Of a stretch of DNA of 64,000 bases, positions 1-7,158 are shown piece after piece. A model generated the notes under the pieces. The model saw only the letters and a program-made list of their open reading frames with translations, was not told where the DNA came from and ran no database searches. This stretch comes from Kitasatospora indigofera (GTDB lineage Bacteria; Actinomycetota; Actinomycetes; Streptomycetales; Streptomycetaceae). A program made the position numbers and the translations under genes. Position 1 is the stretch's first letter, and each line of letters starts with the position of its first letter. The stretch is taken from NCBI RefSeq assembly GCF_014655955.1, contig NZ_BNBO01000029.1, positions 40,628 to 104,627 on the forward strand, written 5' to 3'.

Positions 1-723
1 GGTGGGTGGCACGCCCTGTACGAGACCAACCGGTCCGTCGTCGGCGCCAACCCGAACCTGATCTACCCGGGCCAGCAGCTCGTGGTCGGCAAGGCCGCCG
101 CCCAGGCGCCCGCCGCCGCCCCGGCCCCGAAGGCCTCCTCCGACTCCGCGCCGGCCAAGAAGGCCACCCCGGCCCCGAAGGCCACTCAGGCGCCCAAGGC
201 CGCCGAGGCCCCGAAGGCCACTCAGGCCGCGAAGCCGGTCGAGGCCCCCAAGCCCGCCGCCACCACCGCGCCGAAGCCGGCCGCCACCCCGGCCCCGGCC
301 GCGGCCGCCAGCACCTCCGGCTACACCGCGCCGATCGCCGGCGCCCGCCTCGGCACCGCCTACGGCGTGGCCGGCTCCATGTGGTCCAGCGGCCACCACA
401 CCGGTGCCGACTTCGTCGCCGCCACCGGCACCCCGCTGAAGGCCGTCGCGGCCGGCACCGTCGTCAAGGCGGGCCCGGGCGGCGCCTACGGCAACGAGGT
501 CGAGATCAAGCTGGCGGACGGCAAGTACGCCCAGTACGCGCACCTCTCCTCGATCGGCGTCAAGGTCGGCCAGACCGTGACCGTCGGCCAGCAGATCGGT
601 CTCTCCGGCGCGACCGGCAACGTGACCGGCCCGCACCTGCACTTCGAGATCCGCACCGGCTCGGAGTACGGCTCGGACATCGACCCGATCGCCTACCTCC
701 GTGCGCACGGCGTCAGCATCTGA
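1..723 (+). CDS. LysM and M23 metallopeptidase domain protein (5' end outside window)
   Basis: The frame is open from base 1, so the N-terminus lies upstream. The first 30 codons read as the end of a LysM domain (NPNLIYPGQQLVV, positions 49-87). A long Ala/Pro/Lys-rich linker follows (about 90-320) with KAT/PKA repeats typical of an extracytoplasmic spacer. The C-terminal M23 (LytM) domain has the zinc motif HHTGAD (about 394-411) and the closing HLHFE motif (about 633-647). It is probably a secreted peptidoglycan endopeptidase anchored to the wall by LysM. A GTG at 82 is an internal codon, not the start. A strong hairpin follows the stop codon. Confidence 0.9.
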   Translation, partial: GGWHALYETNRSVVGANPNLIYPGQQLVVGKAAAQAPAAAPAPKASSDSAPAKKATPAPKATQAPKAAEAPKATQAAKPVEAPKPAATTAPKPAATPAPAAAASTSGYTAPIAGARLGTAYGVAGSMWSSGHHTGADFVAATGTPLKAVAAGTVVKAGPGGAYGNEVEIKLADGKYAQYAHLSSIGVKVGQTVTVGQQIGLSGATGNVTGPHLHFEIRTGSEYGSDIDPIAYLRAHGVSI

Positions 724-772
724 CACCGGGTACGAACCCTCGCGGCCTGATGCGCCGCGGTAGTTGAACACC

Positions 773-813
773 GGCCGGGCCGGCAGCGAACGCTCATCGC
801 TGCGGGCCCGGCC
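773..813 (+). terminator. Hairpin terminator after the M23 peptidase
   Basis: GGCCGGGCC at 773-781 pairs perfectly with GGCCCGGCC at 805-813. An inner stem (783-789 with 797-803) follows across one G-G mismatch, and the loop is 7 nt. It lies 50 bases after the stop and between convergent genes, so it may work from both sides. There is no U-tract, as is usual in actinomycetes. Confidence 0.7.
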
Positions 814-829
814 AGTTCGCGTTTTCCTC

Positions 830-842
830 GGGGGGGGGGGGG
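830..842. repeat. Run of 13 G in a convergent intergenic region
   Basis: Thirteen consecutive G residues sit between the M23 gene and the end of the exporter gene. It is either a slippage-prone homopolymer or an assembly uncertainty. No coding frame crosses it. Confidence 0.8.
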
Positions 843-869
843 ATTTCCGGTGGCTCCCTGTTCATCCGG

Positions 870-2912
870 TCAGGCCGGCACGCTTTCCCGGTGCTGGTCG
901 TCCTCGTACAGTCTGGTCGCGATGGCCTCGACCGCGCGGTCGAGCCGGGCCCGGTCCGCGGGATCGGTGACGTCCCAGTCGTCCAGGTGCCGGTCGATCC
1001 AGTGCCGCCAGGCCTCGGCGAGGCGCTCGACCTCGCGCTCGCCCTGCGGGGTGAGCGCGAGCACGCCGTGCTCGCTCTCGGCGAGGCCCGCGCGCAGGGT
1101 CCGCTCGGCGGCGGGCCGGACGACCTCCTCCGGCATGTGGTGCGCGGTCGCGATGGCCAGCAGCGTCGCTCCGCCCTGGAGCTTGGTGCGCCAGTAGATC
1201 TGACCGAGCATCCAGGCCTGGTCCGGGCCGACCGTGCTGCCCGAGTCGGCCAGCAGCCGGCGACCGATCTCCGGCCGGCCCTTGGCCTTGCGCAGCAGGT
1301 TGGCGAGCGCCCGCTCCAGCTGCCGGTCGGCGTCCCCGCTGTCCGGTGCGCCGAAGGCCTCGCCCATGTCGGAGGCGCCGGCCCGGGCGCTGTCCCGAAG
1401 CGGCACCTCCTTCAGGAACCAGGCCACCACGAAGCCCACCAGGGCGACCGGCACCACCCACTGGAAGACGTAGTTGATGGTGTCGGCGTAGGCCTGGACG
1501 AAGGGCTGGGCGACCTCGGCGGGCAGCTCGCGCAGCGCCTGCGGGCTCTGCACCGCGGCCGGCGGCACACCGGGGGACTGCGCGAAGGCCTCCTCCAGGT
1601 TGGGGGTCAGCTGGTTGGTGAAGAGGGTGCCGAACACCGCCGTGCCGAAGGAGCTGCCGAGCGTCCGGAAGAAGGTGACGCCGGAGGTCGCGGTGCCCAG
1701 CTCGTGGTAGGGGACGGTGTTCTGGACGGCGATGGTCAGCACCTGCATGGCCAGCCCGATGCCGACGCCGAGGACGAACATGTACAGGGACTCCAGCCAG
1801 ACGCCGGTGTCCGGACCCATCGTCGACATCAGGTACAGGCCCAGCGCCATCACGGCGGTGCCGAGGATCGGGAAGATCCGGTAGTGGCCGGTGCGGCTCA
1901 CCACCACGCCCGAGAGCACCGACATGCCGAGCAGGCCCACCACCATCGGCAGGGTGCGCACCCCCGAGCCGGTGGCCGAGACGCCGTCGACGAACTGCAG
2001 GTACGTCGGCAGGTAGGTCATCGCGCCGAGCATCGCGAAGCCGACGATGAAGCTGAGCACCGAGCAGACCGTGAAGACGGAGTTGCGGAACAGGTGCATC
2101 GGCAGCATCGGCTCCGGGGCCCGCAACTCCACCAGGACGAAGGCCACCAGCAGCAGCACCGAGCCGGTGAACAGACCGATGATCACGGGCGAGGTCCAGG
2201 CGTACTCGTTGCCGCCCCACTCCAGGCCGAGCACCAGGCCGCTGGCGCCGAGCGCGATCAGCACGATGCCGAGGTAGTCGATGACCGGGCGGACCGCCGC
2301 CCGCACCGAGGGGATCGTCCGGGCGGCCATCACGATCATCACCGCGGCGATCGGGATGTTGACGTAGAAGCACCAGCGCCAGGAGGCGTGGTCGGTGAAC
2401 AGCCCGCCCAGGGTCGGCCCGACCACCGTGGTGACGCCGAAGACGGCGCCCAGCGCGCCCTGGTACTTCCCGCGTTCGCGCAGCGGGATGACGTCCGCGA
2501 TCAGGGCCATCGCGGTGACCATCAGGCCGCCGCCGCCCACGCCCTGCACCGCCCGGCCGATGATCAGGACCGCCATGCCGTTGGCCGCGCCGGAGACCAC
2601 CGAGCCGGCGATGAAGATCACCGCGCTCACCTGGAAGACGATCTTGCGGCCGAACAGGTCGCCGAACTTGCCGACCAGCACGGTGGCGACGGTCTCGGCC
2701 AGCAGGTAGGCCGTCACCACCCAGGCCATGTGCCCGCCGCCGCCGAGGTCCGCCACGATGGTGGGCAGCGCGGTGGAGACGATGGTCTGGTCGAGGGCGG
2801 CCATCAGCATGCCGAGCACGATGGTCAGGAAGACGACGTTGGTCTGGCGCCGGCTCAGTGAGGGCGGCGACGGCGGCGCCGGCACGGCCTCGGTCATGGT
2901 GGTGTCGGACAT
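870..2912 (-). CDS. DHA2-type MFS multidrug exporter with C-terminal winged-helix-like extension
   Basis: 680 aa starting MSDTTMTEAV, with a cctcct (AGGAGG) Shine-Dalgarno 7-12 bases upstream. Residues about 20-510 have the 14-helix EmrB/QacA pattern: the DQTIVSTALP motif in helix 1, GKFGDLFGRK in the first cytoplasmic loop, and GRAVQGVGGGGLM as motif C-like helix 5. Proton-driven drug or metabolite efflux at the membrane is expected. The last 150 residues are unusual: an Ala/Arg-rich soluble domain with AWMLGQIYWR and LTPQGEREVERLAEAW, resembling a MarR-like winged-helix fold. DHA2 exporters usually end near 500 aa. No regulator gene is adjacent. Confidence 0.9.
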   Translation of the reverse strand: MSDTTMTEAVPAPPSPPSLSRRQTNVVFLTIVLGMLMAALDQTIVSTALPTIVADLGGGGHMAWVVTAYLLAETVATVLVGKFGDLFGRKIVFQVSAVIFIAGSVVSGAANGMAVLIIGRAVQGVGGGGLMVTAMALIADVIPLRERGKYQGALGAVFGVTTVVGPTLGGLFTDHASWRWCFYVNIPIAAVMIVMAARTIPSVRAAVRPVIDYLGIVLIALGASGLVLGLEWGGNEYAWTSPVIIGLFTGSVLLLVAFVLVELRAPEPMLPMHLFRNSVFTVCSVLSFIVGFAMLGAMTYLPTYLQFVDGVSATGSGVRTLPMVVGLLGMSVLSGVVVSRTGHYRIFPILGTAVMALGLYLMSTMGPDTGVWLESLYMFVLGVGIGLAMQVLTIAVQNTVPYHELGTATSGVTFFRTLGSSFGTAVFGTLFTNQLTPNLEEAFAQSPGVPPAAVQSPQALRELPAEVAQPFVQAYADTINYVFQWVVPVALVGFVVAWFLKEVPLRDSARAGASDMGEAFGAPDSGDADRQLERALANLLRKAKGRPEIGRRLLADSGSTVGPDQAWMLGQIYWRTKLQGGATLLAIATAHHMPEEVVRPAAERTLRAGLAESEHGVLALTPQGEREVERLAEAWRHWIDRHLDDWDVTDPADRARLDRAVEAIATRLYEDDQHRESVPA

Positions 2913-3060
2913 GGCCGGGCCTCCTGGGCGGGGAGCAGGTCAACCCAGCTTTGGCGCGGTGGGGCGGGCCCGCCACCGGAGCGGGCGTCCGGGTGGCCGG
3001 CGGTGCCCCGGGCCGGGACGGGCAGGACGGGCGGGACGGGTGGCCGGGTGGGCGGACGTG

Positions 3061-3097
3061 GCGCGGCCCCGGACGGTCCTGCCGTCCGGGGCCGCGC
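3061..3097 (-). terminator. Hairpin terminator after ridA
   Basis: A perfect 16-bp stem (3061-3076 with 3082-3097) with loop TCCTG lies 22 bases beyond the ridA stop. It closes the minus-strand kinase-iclR-ridA unit before the exporter promoter. Confidence 0.75.
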
Positions 3098-3118
3098 CGG
3101 CGGGGGTTCCGCCGTCCG

Positions 3119-3544
3119 TCAGCCGATCACGGCCTGGGCGTCGATCTCCACCAGCATCGGCTCCTGCGGCAGCTCGCAGAAGATCGTCGTGCGGCAGGGC
3201 TTCACGCCGCCCGGCTTGATGTTCTCGTCGATGAACTCGGCGTACACCTCGTTCATCAGCGCGAAGTCGGAGCGCTTGGTGAGGTAGACGCGGAACATCA
3301 CCACGTCCTCGACGGTCGCGCCGCCGGCCTCGACGATGGCCTTGACGTTCTCCAGGGTCCGCCGGGTCTGCGCCTTCACGTCGCCCGGGTAGAGGTACTC
3401 GGCCGTCGCCGGGTCCTGCGGGCCCTGGCCGGACACCTGGAGGATCGGGCCCTTGCGGACGCCCTGGGAGAACATCCAGGCGGGGGCGGGGGCGCCGTCG
3501 GTACGGATCTCGGTCTTGTCGCTCATGGCGGGGTGCTCGCTCAT
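3119..3544 (-). CDS. RidA (YjgF/UK114) family enamine/imine deaminase
   Basis: 141 aa, the usual RidA length, with the conserved core: VSGQGP, the TRRTLENVKAIVEAGGAT segment, VYLTKRSDFALMNEVY and the C-terminal RTTIFCELPQEPMLVEID stretch that contains the substrate-binding Arg and the catalytic Glu region. RidA proteins hydrolyse reactive enamine/imine intermediates released by PLP-dependent dehydratases. It lies 141 bases downstream of iclR on the same strand, and a PLP dehydratase-type gene begins at 5833, which gives it an obvious partner. The start at 3544 has a GAGGAA upstream. An ATG at 3526 is the alternative. Confidence 0.9.
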   Translation of the reverse strand: MSEHPAMSDKTEIRTDGAPAPAWMFSQGVRKGPILQVSGQGPQDPATAEYLYPGDVKAQTRRTLENVKAIVEAGGATVEDVVMFRVYLTKRSDFALMNEVYAEFIDENIKPGGVKPCRTTIFCELPQEPMLVEIDAQAVIG

Positions 3545-3685
3545 CCTGTGGGGTTCCTCGGTCGGTACGGGTCCGGGCGGCGCCGGGTGCTGCGGGCGGC
3601 GCGGTGCCGGGTGGTGACGGTCGGTGGGGTCCGGCCGGGTGGGCCTGGTGAACCAGGGCGGTGGGACGGGCCGGGCGAGGCCGGG

Positions 3686-4438
3686 TCAGGCGGTGCCCGG
3701 CGGCAGGCCGCAGTCGGCGGAGACCGCCCGGGCCGTGGCCAGCAGCTGGGGCAGCAGCTCCAGCACCCGCTCGTACGGGAGCACCACGTCGGGCACCGAG
3801 ATCGAGGCCGCGGCCACCACCCGGCCGGTGGCGTCCCGGACCGGCGCCGCCACACAGTTGATGAAGGACTCGTGCTCGGCGTGGTCCTGCGCCCAGCCCC
3901 GGGCCGCGACGGTGTCCAGCTCGGCCAGCAGCGCCTCGGGCGTGGTCAGCGTGTTGGCGGTGTACGGGGTGAAGTCGATGCCCGCCGCCACCCGGCGGCG
4001 CTCGGCCACCGGCAGGTCCGCGAGCAGCACCTTGGCGACCGCCGCACAGTGCAGCGCCGCCCGCAGGCCGATCCGCGAGTACATCCGCACCGGGTGCCGG
4101 GAGTCGTACTTGTCGATGTAGACCACCTCGCCGCCCTCGTACGCGGCCAGATGGACCGTTTGGCCGGTCGCCGCGTTCAGTGCCGCCAGGTGCGGCGCCG
4201 CCGCCCGGCGCACCCCGCGCTGCTCCAGCGCCAGGCTGGAGAGCGCGAACAGGCCGGCGCCCAGGTGGTAGCGGTACGCCGCGTCGCGGTAGACGAAGCG
4301 CTCCTCCTCCAGGCTCTGCAGCAGGCGCAGCGCGGTGGTCTTGTGCACGCCGAGCAGCTCGGCCAGCTGGTCGAGGGAGCGCTCACCCTCGCCGAGCTCG
4401 GCGAGCAGGCGCAGGGCACGGGTGACGGTCTGGCTCAT
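3686..4438 (-). CDS. IclR family transcriptional regulator
   Basis: 250 aa, the normal IclR length. The N-terminal winged helix (residues about 5-60) contains SLDQLAELLGVHKTTALRLL. The C-terminal effector domain contains the typical YIDKYDSRHPVRMYSRIG and LHCAAVAKVLLA segments and ends with AAASISVPDVV. The ATG overlaps the kinase stop as ATGA (4435-4438), so translation is coupled to the kinase. IclR proteins often bind small acids. KdgR-type members respond to 2-keto-3-deoxygluconate, which fits a locus with a KDG kinase and KDPG aldolase. A TTGCA-rich inverted repeat at 5763-5789 is the likely operator. Confidence 0.92.
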   Translation of the reverse strand: MSQTVTRALRLLAELGEGERSLDQLAELLGVHKTTALRLLQSLEEERFVYRDAAYRYHLGAGLFALSSLALEQRGVRRAAAPHLAALNAATGQTVHLAAYEGGEVVYIDKYDSRHPVRMYSRIGLRAALHCAAVAKVLLADLPVAERRRVAAGIDFTPYTANTLTTPEALLAELDTVAARGWAQDHAEHESFINCVAAPVRDATGRVVAAASISVPDVVLPYERVLELLPQLLATARAVSADCGLPPGTA

Positions 4439-5565
4439 CTCGCTCCAACCACGGGGGACGCGCCCTGCCGGGACGGGAGCGCGGGAAGTACCGGGGACAC
4501 GATGCCATCCGCCGAGACCCGGGTCGCGGCCCAGTCCCCGGCCGAGGCGTCCAGCAGGGCCGCGACCACCTCGCGCGGGGGCAGCTCGGCCTGGTCGCCG
4601 GGGGCGGTCAGGGCGCAGGCGGCGCTGAGGTGGCCCAGCCGCAGGCGGCGGCGCTGGTCCAGGCCGCGCAGGGTGCCGGCCAGGTAGCCGGCGGCGAAGG
4701 CGTCGCCGGCGCCGGTCGCCTCGACCACCTCCACGGTCAGGGCGGCCTCGCCGACCGCGGTGCCGTCCCGGCCCACGGCGGTGACCAGCCGGTCGGCGTC
4801 CTTGACCACCACGTTGGCGGGGGAGGGGAAGCGGGCCCGCAGGGCGTGCGGGTCGCCGGTGCCGAGCACGGCCTCGGCCTCGTCGGCGCCGAGCAGCAGG
4901 ACGTCGGCGGCGTCCATCAGGGCGGGGAGCACGGCCGGGTCGCGGCCGTGCCACAGTGCCGGACGCCAGTTCAGGTCGAAGCTGACCAGCAGGCCGCGGG
5001 TGGCCGCCGGGCGCGGGCGGACCAGCAGCGTCCGGACCAGCTCCAGGCAGCCGTCGGAGAGCGCCGCGGTGATCCCGGACAGGTGCAGCAGCCGGGCGCC
5101 GGCCAGCAGCCGGGCCGCGGCCGGCTCCGCGAGCAGGGCGGGGGAGAGGGCGGCGGCGGCCGAGCCGGCCCGGTAGTAGTGCAGCCGGCTGCGCCCGCTG
5201 CCCAGGTCGTGGGGCTCGCCGGTGGAGCCGCCGACCTCCTTGAGGTAGATCCCGGTGGGGCGGGCGGGGTCGACCACGACCGCCGAGACGTCCACGCCGC
5301 GGGCGGCCACCCCGGCCGTCAGCCGCCGGCCGAAGCCGTCGTCGCCGACCCGGCTGATCCAGCCGCTGCGCACGCCCAGCGCCGCCAGCGCACCCGCCAC
5401 GTTCGACTCGGCGCCGCCGAGCGAGACCCGGAAGCCCTCGACCGTCTCCAGCGGGCCCGGCCGTTCGGGCAGCAGCACGGCCATCGACTCCCCCAGGCAC
5501 ACCGCCTCCGGGAGGCCGGTGGCGGCCTCCGGGTCCACGGTGGCCGCGGTGTCCTGACCTGCCAT
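4435..5565 (-). CDS. kdgK: PfkB-family 2-keto-3-deoxygluconate kinase
   Basis: 376 aa. It has PfkB signature 2, ATGAGDAFAAG, with the catalytic Asp at about residue 288, and the N-terminal GGAESNVAGALA sugar-binding segment. Features specific to KDG kinases are HYYRAGSAAAAL, SFDLNWRPALW and GIYLKE. Predicted reaction: ATP + 2-keto-3-deoxygluconate to KDPG in the cytoplasm. The product is the substrate of the aldolase at 8792. The start has GAGGGAG at good spacing, and the stop overlaps the iclR start. About 40 extra C-terminal residues follow the kinase fold. It is transcribed divergently from the dehydratase operon. Confidence 0.88.
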   Translation of the reverse strand: MAGQDTAATVDPEAATGLPEAVCLGESMAVLLPERPGPLETVEGFRVSLGGAESNVAGALAALGVRSGWISRVGDDGFGRRLTAGVAARGVDVSAVVVDPARPTGIYLKEVGGSTGEPHDLGSGRSRLHYYRAGSAAAALSPALLAEPAAARLLAGARLLHLSGITAALSDGCLELVRTLLVRPRPAATRGLLVSFDLNWRPALWHGRDPAVLPALMDAADVLLLGADEAEAVLGTGDPHALRARFPSPANVVVKDADRLVTAVGRDGTAVGEAALTVEVVEATGAGDAFAAGYLAGTLRGLDQRRRLRLGHLSAACALTAPGDQAELPPREVVAALLDASAGDWAATRVSADGIVSPVLPALPSRQGASPVVGAR

Positions 5566-5601
5566 CTGGTGCGCTCCCTCATGTCGTGCCGTCGACCGTG
5601 A

Positions 5602-5736
5602 CCGGTGCTTCGCCGACCGGTGTCCCGTGGCCCGGTGTCCCGTGGCCCGTTGCCCCGTGGGCCGTTGCCCCGTGGGCCGGTGCCTCGCCGGCCGGCGTTC
5701 CGTTGACCGGTGTTCCGTTGACCGGTGTTCCGCGCC
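5602..5736. repeat. Nine tandem copies of a degenerate 15-bp unit
   Basis: Consecutive 15-mers of the form CCGGTGTCCCGTGGC run without gaps from 5602 to 5736. Units 2-3 are identical, units 4-5 are identical, and units 7-8 differ by one base. The array lies between the kinase start and the putative IclR operator, so it is in the 5' leader or promoter of kdgK-iclR. It keeps an open frame on the minus strand (pentapeptide repeats) but has no sign of being translated. Confidence 0.85.
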
Positions 5737-5762
5737 GATGCTAGAACCGTCTCATCAACATA

Positions 5763-5789
5763 TGCAATAGTCGTTGCACATGTTGCAAC
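5763..5789. promoter_or_regulatory. Probable IclR operator between divergent operons
   Basis: The inverted repeat TGCAA-N6-TTGCA (5763-5778) is followed by a further TTGCA half-site (5783-5787). The spot is AT-rich compared with its surroundings. It sits 44-70 bases before the GTG at 5833 and just beyond the tandem repeat of the kinase leader, as expected for an IclR-type switch controlling both directions. The assignment to IclR is by position. Confidence 0.55.
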
Positions 5790-5832
5790 CTCGCCGCCCG
5801 AGCAGGGTCCGAGGAACAACCGGAGGCACAGG

Positions 5833-7158
5833 GTGAATCACACGCAGGCAAGCAGCGGCACCACGTACGCGAGCAGCAGCACCGGGCCCGGCATCGACGC
5901 CGCCAAGGTCGCCGCGCTCGCCGAGGAGACCCTCGACTGGCGGTTCAAGGCACTGCCGGCCACCGCCCACGGCCTGACCGTGCGCGAGTTCCTCGCCGGC
6001 CGGCCCACCCTCGCCGGCCTCGGCACCCCGCTGCTCACCCTCGACGCCGGCGCCCTCGACCACAACCTCACCACCATGGCCCGCTGGTGCGCCGGGGCCG
6101 GGGTCGCCCTCGCCCCGCACGGCAAGACCACCATGGCCCCCGCCCTCTGGCAGTCCCAGATCGAGGCCGGCAGCCACGGCATCACCCTGGCCAACCTCCC
6201 GCAGCTGCGGGTCGCCCGCGCCTTCGGCGTCGACCGGATCCAGCTCGCCAACACCCTGCTCGACCCGGCCGGCCTCGGCTGGCTCGCCGCCGAACTCGAC
6301 GCCGACCCCGGCTTCGCCTTCACCTCCTGGGTCGACAGCGCCGACAGCGTCCGGCTGATGGACCAGGCGCTGCGCGCCGCCGGCGCCCGCCGCCCGGTCG
6401 AGGTGCTGGTCGAACTCGGCGGCCCCGCCGGACGCACCGGCGCCCGGACGCCGGCCGAGGCCGTCCGGGTCGCCGAGGCCGTGCTCGCCGCACCGACCCT
6501 GCACCTGGCCGGCGTCGGCGGCTACGAGGGCGCCCTCGCCCACGACGCCGGCGACGAGGCCCTCGCCACCGTCCGCGGCTACCTGCGCCGGCTCGCCGGA
6601 CTGCACCGGGCCCTGGCCGGCCGGTACGAGAGCCCGCGGCCGCTGGTCACCGCCGGCGGCAGTGCCTACTTCGACACCGTCGTCGAGGAGTTGAAGCCCC
6701 TGGACGACGCCCTGGTGGTCATCCGGGCCGGCGCCTACCTGGCCCACGACGACGGCTTCTACCGCGGCATCTCGCCGCTCGCGCGCGGCGCCGGCACCCC
6801 TCTGCGCCCGGCCCTGCACGGCTGGGCCCGGGTGGTCTCCCACCCCGAGCCGGACCTCTCCCTGCTGGACGCCGGCAAGCGCGACCTGCCCTTCGACGAG
6901 GGGATGCCCGAGCCGCAGCGCGTCCGCACCGCGTCCGGGGTCGGGAGCCTCGACGGCACCGGGGCGCGGATCCGCCAACTCAACGACCAGCACGCCTTCC
7001 TGGTCGGGGCCGGCGAGCGGGCCCCGGTCGGCGCCGTCGTCCGGCTCGGCCTCTCGCACCCCTGCACGGCCTTCGACAAGTGGACGATGATCCCCGTCCT
7101 CGACGATGCCGACAGCGCCGAGCCGCGGGTCGTCGGCCTGGTCAGGACGTACTTCTGA
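5833..7158 (+). CDS. PLP-dependent D-threonine aldolase/D-serine dehydratase-family enzyme, possible D-glucosaminate dehydratase
   Basis: 441 aa from a GTG at 5833 with CGGAGG seven bases upstream. An open-frame extension to 5725 would run over the operator and is rejected. It is a fold-type III PLP enzyme of the alanine-racemase-like DSD1/D-TA family: PHGKTTM carries the Schiff-base lysine (about K98), TAGGSAYFD binds the cofactor phosphate, and the C-terminal HPCTAFDKW holds the His and Cys that bind zinc in D-serine dehydratases. Members dehydrate D-serine, cleave D-threonine or convert D-glucosaminate to 2-keto-3-deoxygluconate. The last activity would feed the neighbouring KDG kinase directly. 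The stop and the next ATG share one base (TGATG). Confidence 0.85.
   Translation: MNHTQASSGTTYASSSTGPGIDAAKVAALAEETLDWRFKALPATAHGLTVREFLAGRPTLAGLGTPLLTLDAGALDHNLTTMARWCAGAGVALAPHGKTTMAPALWQSQIEAGSHGITLANLPQLRVARAFGVDRIQLANTLLDPAGLGWLAAELDADPGFAFTSWVDSADSVRLMDQALRAAGARRPVEVLVELGGPAGRTGARTPAEAVRVAEAVLAAPTLHLAGVGGYEGALAHDAGDEALATVRGYLRRLAGLHRALAGRYESPRPLVTAGGSAYFDTVVEELKPLDDALVVIRAGAYLAHDDGFYRGISPLARGAGTPLRPALHGWARVVSHPEPDLSLLDAGKRDLPFDEGMPEPQRVRTASGVGSLDGTGARIRQLNDQHAFLVGAGERAPVGAVVRLGLSHPCTAFDKWTMIPVLDDADSAEPRVVGLVRTYF

Noticed and set aside
891..2861. 656-codon plus-strand frame opposite the exporter gene
   Set aside because: Same GC artefact. The minus-strand frame has all MFS motifs and a ribosome site.
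4439..5500. A single minus-strand frame (3686-5500) that would fuse a kinase-region protein to IclR
   Set aside because: Upstream of 4438 this frame translates to Arg/Pro/Gly-rich nonsense. The kinase is in another frame and overlaps IclR by ATGA, so these are two genes.
5725..5832. Upstream extension of the PLP enzyme to 5725
   Set aside because: It would translate the operator region. The GTG at 5833 has a proper CGGAGG.
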